64,000 nt of DNA from Anoplopoma fimbria. Its lineage: Eukaryota > Chordata > Actinopteri > Perciformes > Anoplopomatidae. Shown one piece after another: positions 62,001 through 64,000 of this stretch. Position 1 is the first letter of the stretch. Each line of letters starts with the position of its first letter. The position numbers were made by a program, and so were the translations under genes. The notes beneath the pieces were generated by a model. That model made no database searches and had not been told where the DNA came from. It worked only from the letters and a program-made list of their open reading frames with translations. The stretch is from contig NC_072470.1 of NCBI RefSeq assembly GCF_027596085.1, positions 4,605,297-4,669,296 on the forward strand. The letters are read 5' to 3'.

Positions 62001-64000
62001 CTTGACCTGCGTCCGGTCATGCAGAGTCTCGCATCGATAGGTCCCCCGGTCTGACAGAGTCAGGTTTTGGATGATCAGACCGCGTTTGCAGCCGTTCTGG
62101 GTCAGCGTGTGTCGGGGACCGGCCTGGATGACCACCCCTTGCCTCATCCACTGGACCTCTCCCATCTCAAGGCTGATCTCTGTCTCCAGGGTGGCGTCGC
62201 CAAACTCTTCTGCCATGACAGCCTCCATTTTCTTTGTAAACATGACCTGAGCCTCTGAATATATAAGGGAGGAGAGACAGATATATAAAATACCACAGTG
62301 AACTGTTGAATATAAACTTAGGCTTTCTTTTCATTAAATGGCCTTACCCTGAACTTTGAGGCTGGCTTTGCTTATCTGTCCCTCGGCCTCTGCTGTAATC
62401 TTCGAACAGTCCAACATCTGGCATTTCCTGATAACCAAAGTGTGGCACAGGCCGTTGTGGTCTGCCTGGAAACGATCACCAAGGGTGATGGCCTCATTGT
62501 CCATGAGCCAGACCAGCTGGGCATCCTCGGGGGAAACCACACACTTGAAGGTGGCATCTTCTCCTTCAAGCACAGCAGTGTTGTGGAGCTCTGTGAGGAA
62601 CTCCACCACTCGAGGCACTAAAGAGACACAAGAAAGTTCATCAACCTGCTACCTCATGTAAGAAAAGACAGAAAATCTGAGCACAGGCATACTTACACTC
62701 TACTCTCAGCGTGGCAACGGTCCGGTCATCTCTGGACTCACAGGTGTACTCCCCAGAATCCTCTCTGGTTAAACGGTGGATAGTCAAGCTTCGCTCAACA
62801 CCATCCGCCCGAATGGAGACCCTCCTGCTTGCAACCACCTCCACGCCGTTCCTCAGCCACTGGACGTCTGCTTTAGGCTTACACACCTCACAGCGAAGGG
62901 TCACCATACTGTCGGCATGGGCCAGCGTGTCCCGGAGTGGCTTCACAAACTTGATTCTCATTTCTGCGATACAAAAAAACAAATCAAAGCTGAATTTTTC
63001 TTTTCAGTCCAAAAAGAAATGTTTTATAACTTTATCGGAGGAGAAGATCAAACTGAGATTTTAACCTTTCACCAGCAAGCTGAAGCGAATCTGGTCCGTG
63101 TTGGCATCGCAGGTGTACTCGCCAGCGTCAGAGCGCCTCAAAGGCTCGATGGTAAGGGTGCGTTTATGGCCCTCCACGAGTGCTCGGGAACGTTCGCATT
63201 CAACGGGCGTCCAGTCTTTCAGCCAACGTACTAAAGCGCTTTCCTTGGACACGTAGCTCGTCAAAGTCACGCTCTCTGCCTCATAACCTGTCACGACAAT
63301 GTCCTCCTCTTTGTTCACAAACGTAACCGCAGGCTCTTTGAATGAAAGGGAAAGAGAGAGAAATATTAGGTAATCATTTTGATGATTATATCTATGGAGA
63401 CATCAGTGTGGGTTTTCACCTTGAATCCGGACAACGCTGATCATCTTATCGTCCACAGCATCACACATATACTTCCCAGATTCTGAGGGCTGGACATTTG
63501 AGATGATAATTTTCCTCAGTGTGCCGTAGCTCTCAATGTAGGTCCGGGAGTCACTGGTAAGCAGCTTGTCATTGCAGAACCACTGGACGGGGCGTTGGCA
63601 CGGGACACTTCACAGGCCAGGATCAGGTCATCGCCTTCCACCATCTCCTGGTAGTCAGCGTCATTTGAGTTGCCTACGATTGTCACTGGAGGCTCTAAGA
63701 CAAAGGGGAAAAGACAGATGATTAATTTAAGGGAACAGTTTTAAAACCATTGCATTTACTTTATAAAATTCACTAATGTAACTCTACCTTCTACAGTAAC
63801 CTGGAAGCTGATGTTGTCGTCTCCAGCATCCAGGAAGTACTCTCCTGAGTCTCCAAGTTCAGCGCTCAGGATGACCAATGAGCGGAAAGCACCTTCCTCC
63901 TCTTCGCAGAACCTTTCATCGTCCTCAACACGACAGTTATCCTTGTACCATTTGGTCACGGCATTGGCTCTGGAGAGCTCGCACTCCAACACAATGTCAT
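58820..64000 (-). CDS. Obscurin-like 1 (obsl1), C-terminal 11 Ig domains, partial at window edge
   Basis: A cytoskeletal linker of the obscurin/titin group. In the family OBSL1 binds titin or myomesin at the M-band and belongs to the CUL7/CCDC8 complex. Minus-strand exons from 5' to 3' of the gene: beyond 64000 to 63788, 63694-63420, 63335-63066, 62963-62697, 62617-62348, 62254-61988, 61263-60997, 60842-60730 plus 60599-60446, 60264-60103 plus 59732-59628, 59530-59264, and terminal 59097-58820 with TAG at 58822-58820. Single-exon domains are 267 or 270 nt, phase 1 to phase 1, typical of obscurin-type Ig arrays. Repeated signs are DSGEYTC or DRGTYRC near each C-terminus and a core Trp (VQWLRNG, VRWLKDW, VQWMRQG). 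Two domains are split by an extra intron. One exon carries a frame break. Obscurin itself is less likely because the gene ends on an Ig domain and sits beside speg. Confidence 0.88.
59264..61263 (-). CDS. obsl1 exons for four Ig domains (two of them split by introns)
   Basis: 59264-59530 is a single-exon Ig (LPVSIVKPLRDRTALEKHRV). 60103-60264 joined to 59628-59732 makes one 267-nt Ig (EIVHDLEDLYIQEDQNAVFM, then NVTAEDAGEIRFVTRD). 60730-60842 joined to 60446-60599 makes another 267-nt Ig (VSILKTLADVRVEEELPTTL, then RADSGTYTCDTGEMNTSC). 60997-61263 is a single-exon Ig (DQETVERETASFEVEVSHAD). The halves add up exactly to the standard domain length, which supports the extra introns. Confidence 0.87.
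61868..61945 (+). repeat. Partial dispersed fish repeat in obsl1 intron
   Basis: Contains ATTAGTTGATTAATCTG, AATTGATAAATCATTTAGG and TTATCAAACATGCAAAA, resembling the front part of the repeat seen at 27168-27285. Confidence 0.4.
61988..63335 (-). CDS. obsl1 exons for four single-exon Ig domains
   Basis: 61988-62254 (AQVMFTKKMEAVMAEEFGDA), 62348-62617 (PRVVEFLTELHNTAVLEGED), 62697-62963 (MRIKFVKPLRDTLAHADSMV) and 63066-63335 (PAVTFVNKEEDIVVTGYEAE). All are phase 1-1 and 267 or 270 nt. They show the expected core Trp and a C-terminal DSGEYTC-type motif; in 62348-62617 that motif is degenerate. Confidence 0.88.
63420..63694 (-). pseudogene. obsl1 Ig exon with an apparent 1-nt frameshift
   Basis: Splice sites at both ends are good, but the exon is 275 nt instead of a multiple of three. 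On the minus strand it reads PPVTIVGNSNDADYQEMVEG and on to VSRANAP, then goes out of frame. Shifting by one base near the GGGG run at 63589-63592 restores VQWFCNDKLLTSDS and then QPSESGKYMCDAVDDKM, a normal Ig pattern. The neighbouring exon has the parallel LSRANAVTKWYKDN. The simplest reading is one base missing from the G homopolymer in the assembly; a real allele is possible. The entry covers a broken exon, not a separate pseudogene. Confidence 0.8.
63788..64000 (-). CDS. obsl1 Ig exon, cut by the window edge
   Basis: Encodes LECELSRANAVTKWYKDN, ERFCEEEEGAFRSLVIL and DSGEYFLDAGDDNISFQV, ending at a donor beyond 63788. The usual second Cys is replaced (YFLDAG). The 5' part of the exon and the rest of the gene lie to the right of the window. 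Confidence 0.88.

Noticed and set aside
58820..64000. Assigning the minus-strand gene to obscurin (obscn)
   Set aside because: The gene ends on an Ig domain with no kinase or PH/RhoGEF region after it, and it neighbours speg as OBSL1 does in human. obsl1 fits better, though Ig arrays alone are not decisive.

Overview
The window comes from a vertebrate nuclear genome, most likely a ray-finned (teleost) fish. Genes are split by GT-AG introns, long (CA)n/(GT)n microsatellites are common, small LINE/MITE/SINE remnants sit in introns, and the proteins resemble vertebrate muscle proteins at moderate identity. There is no bacterial or viral gene content.

Three protein-coding genes were reconstructed by joining exons whose splice phases agree. 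(1) speg, plus strand, about 0.94-44.2 kb: the striated-muscle preferentially expressed giant kinase. I place 41 coding exons (2015-42883) giving about 3502 codons plus stop. Domain order is Ig1, long disordered region, Ig2-Ig6, FN3, Ig7-Ig8, kinase 1, long linker, Ig9, FN3, Pro/Ser/Thr linker, kinase 2. At least two internal start regions are visible: two small alternative N-terminal exons in intron 1 (11817-11849 and 13757-13799), and an APEG-1-like short product (25387-26342) that ends by reading into the next intron. (2) ctdsp1, plus strand, 46368-54742: the RNA polymerase II CTD small phosphatase, 7 coding exons, 260 aa, with a mir-26b hairpin in intron 4. (3) obsl1 (obscurin-like 1), minus strand, 58820 to beyond 64000: the C-terminal 11 Ig domains, open at the right edge.

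Layout: 0-0.94 kb microsatellite-rich upstream DNA; 0.94-2.4 kb speg 5' exons; 2.4-15.8 kb large first intron carrying the alternative N-terminus; 15.8-42.9 kb speg coding exons; 42.9-44.2 kb its 3' UTR; 44.2-46.3 kb intergenic DNA with a LINE tail and a 32-bp minisatellite; 46.4-57.3 kb ctdsp1 with its 3' UTR; 57.3-58.5 kb a spacer with a strong CTCF-like motif and a CpG-rich TGACGTAA array; 58.5-64 kb obsl1.

The flanking genes encode sarcomere/cytoskeleton Ig giants, and speg, obsl1 and ctdsp1 are also on one human chromosome arm (2q35), so this is an old vertebrate linkage. Two coding exons (speg exon 5 and one obsl1 Ig exon) carry apparent frame breaks, which may be assembly indels. No CRISPR, tRNA, rRNA or wholly novel gene system was seen. 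The most interesting items are the hidden alternative speg starts, the conserved APEG-1-like intron-read-through end, the frame breaks, the duplicated linker motif and the CTCF-like motif arrangement.
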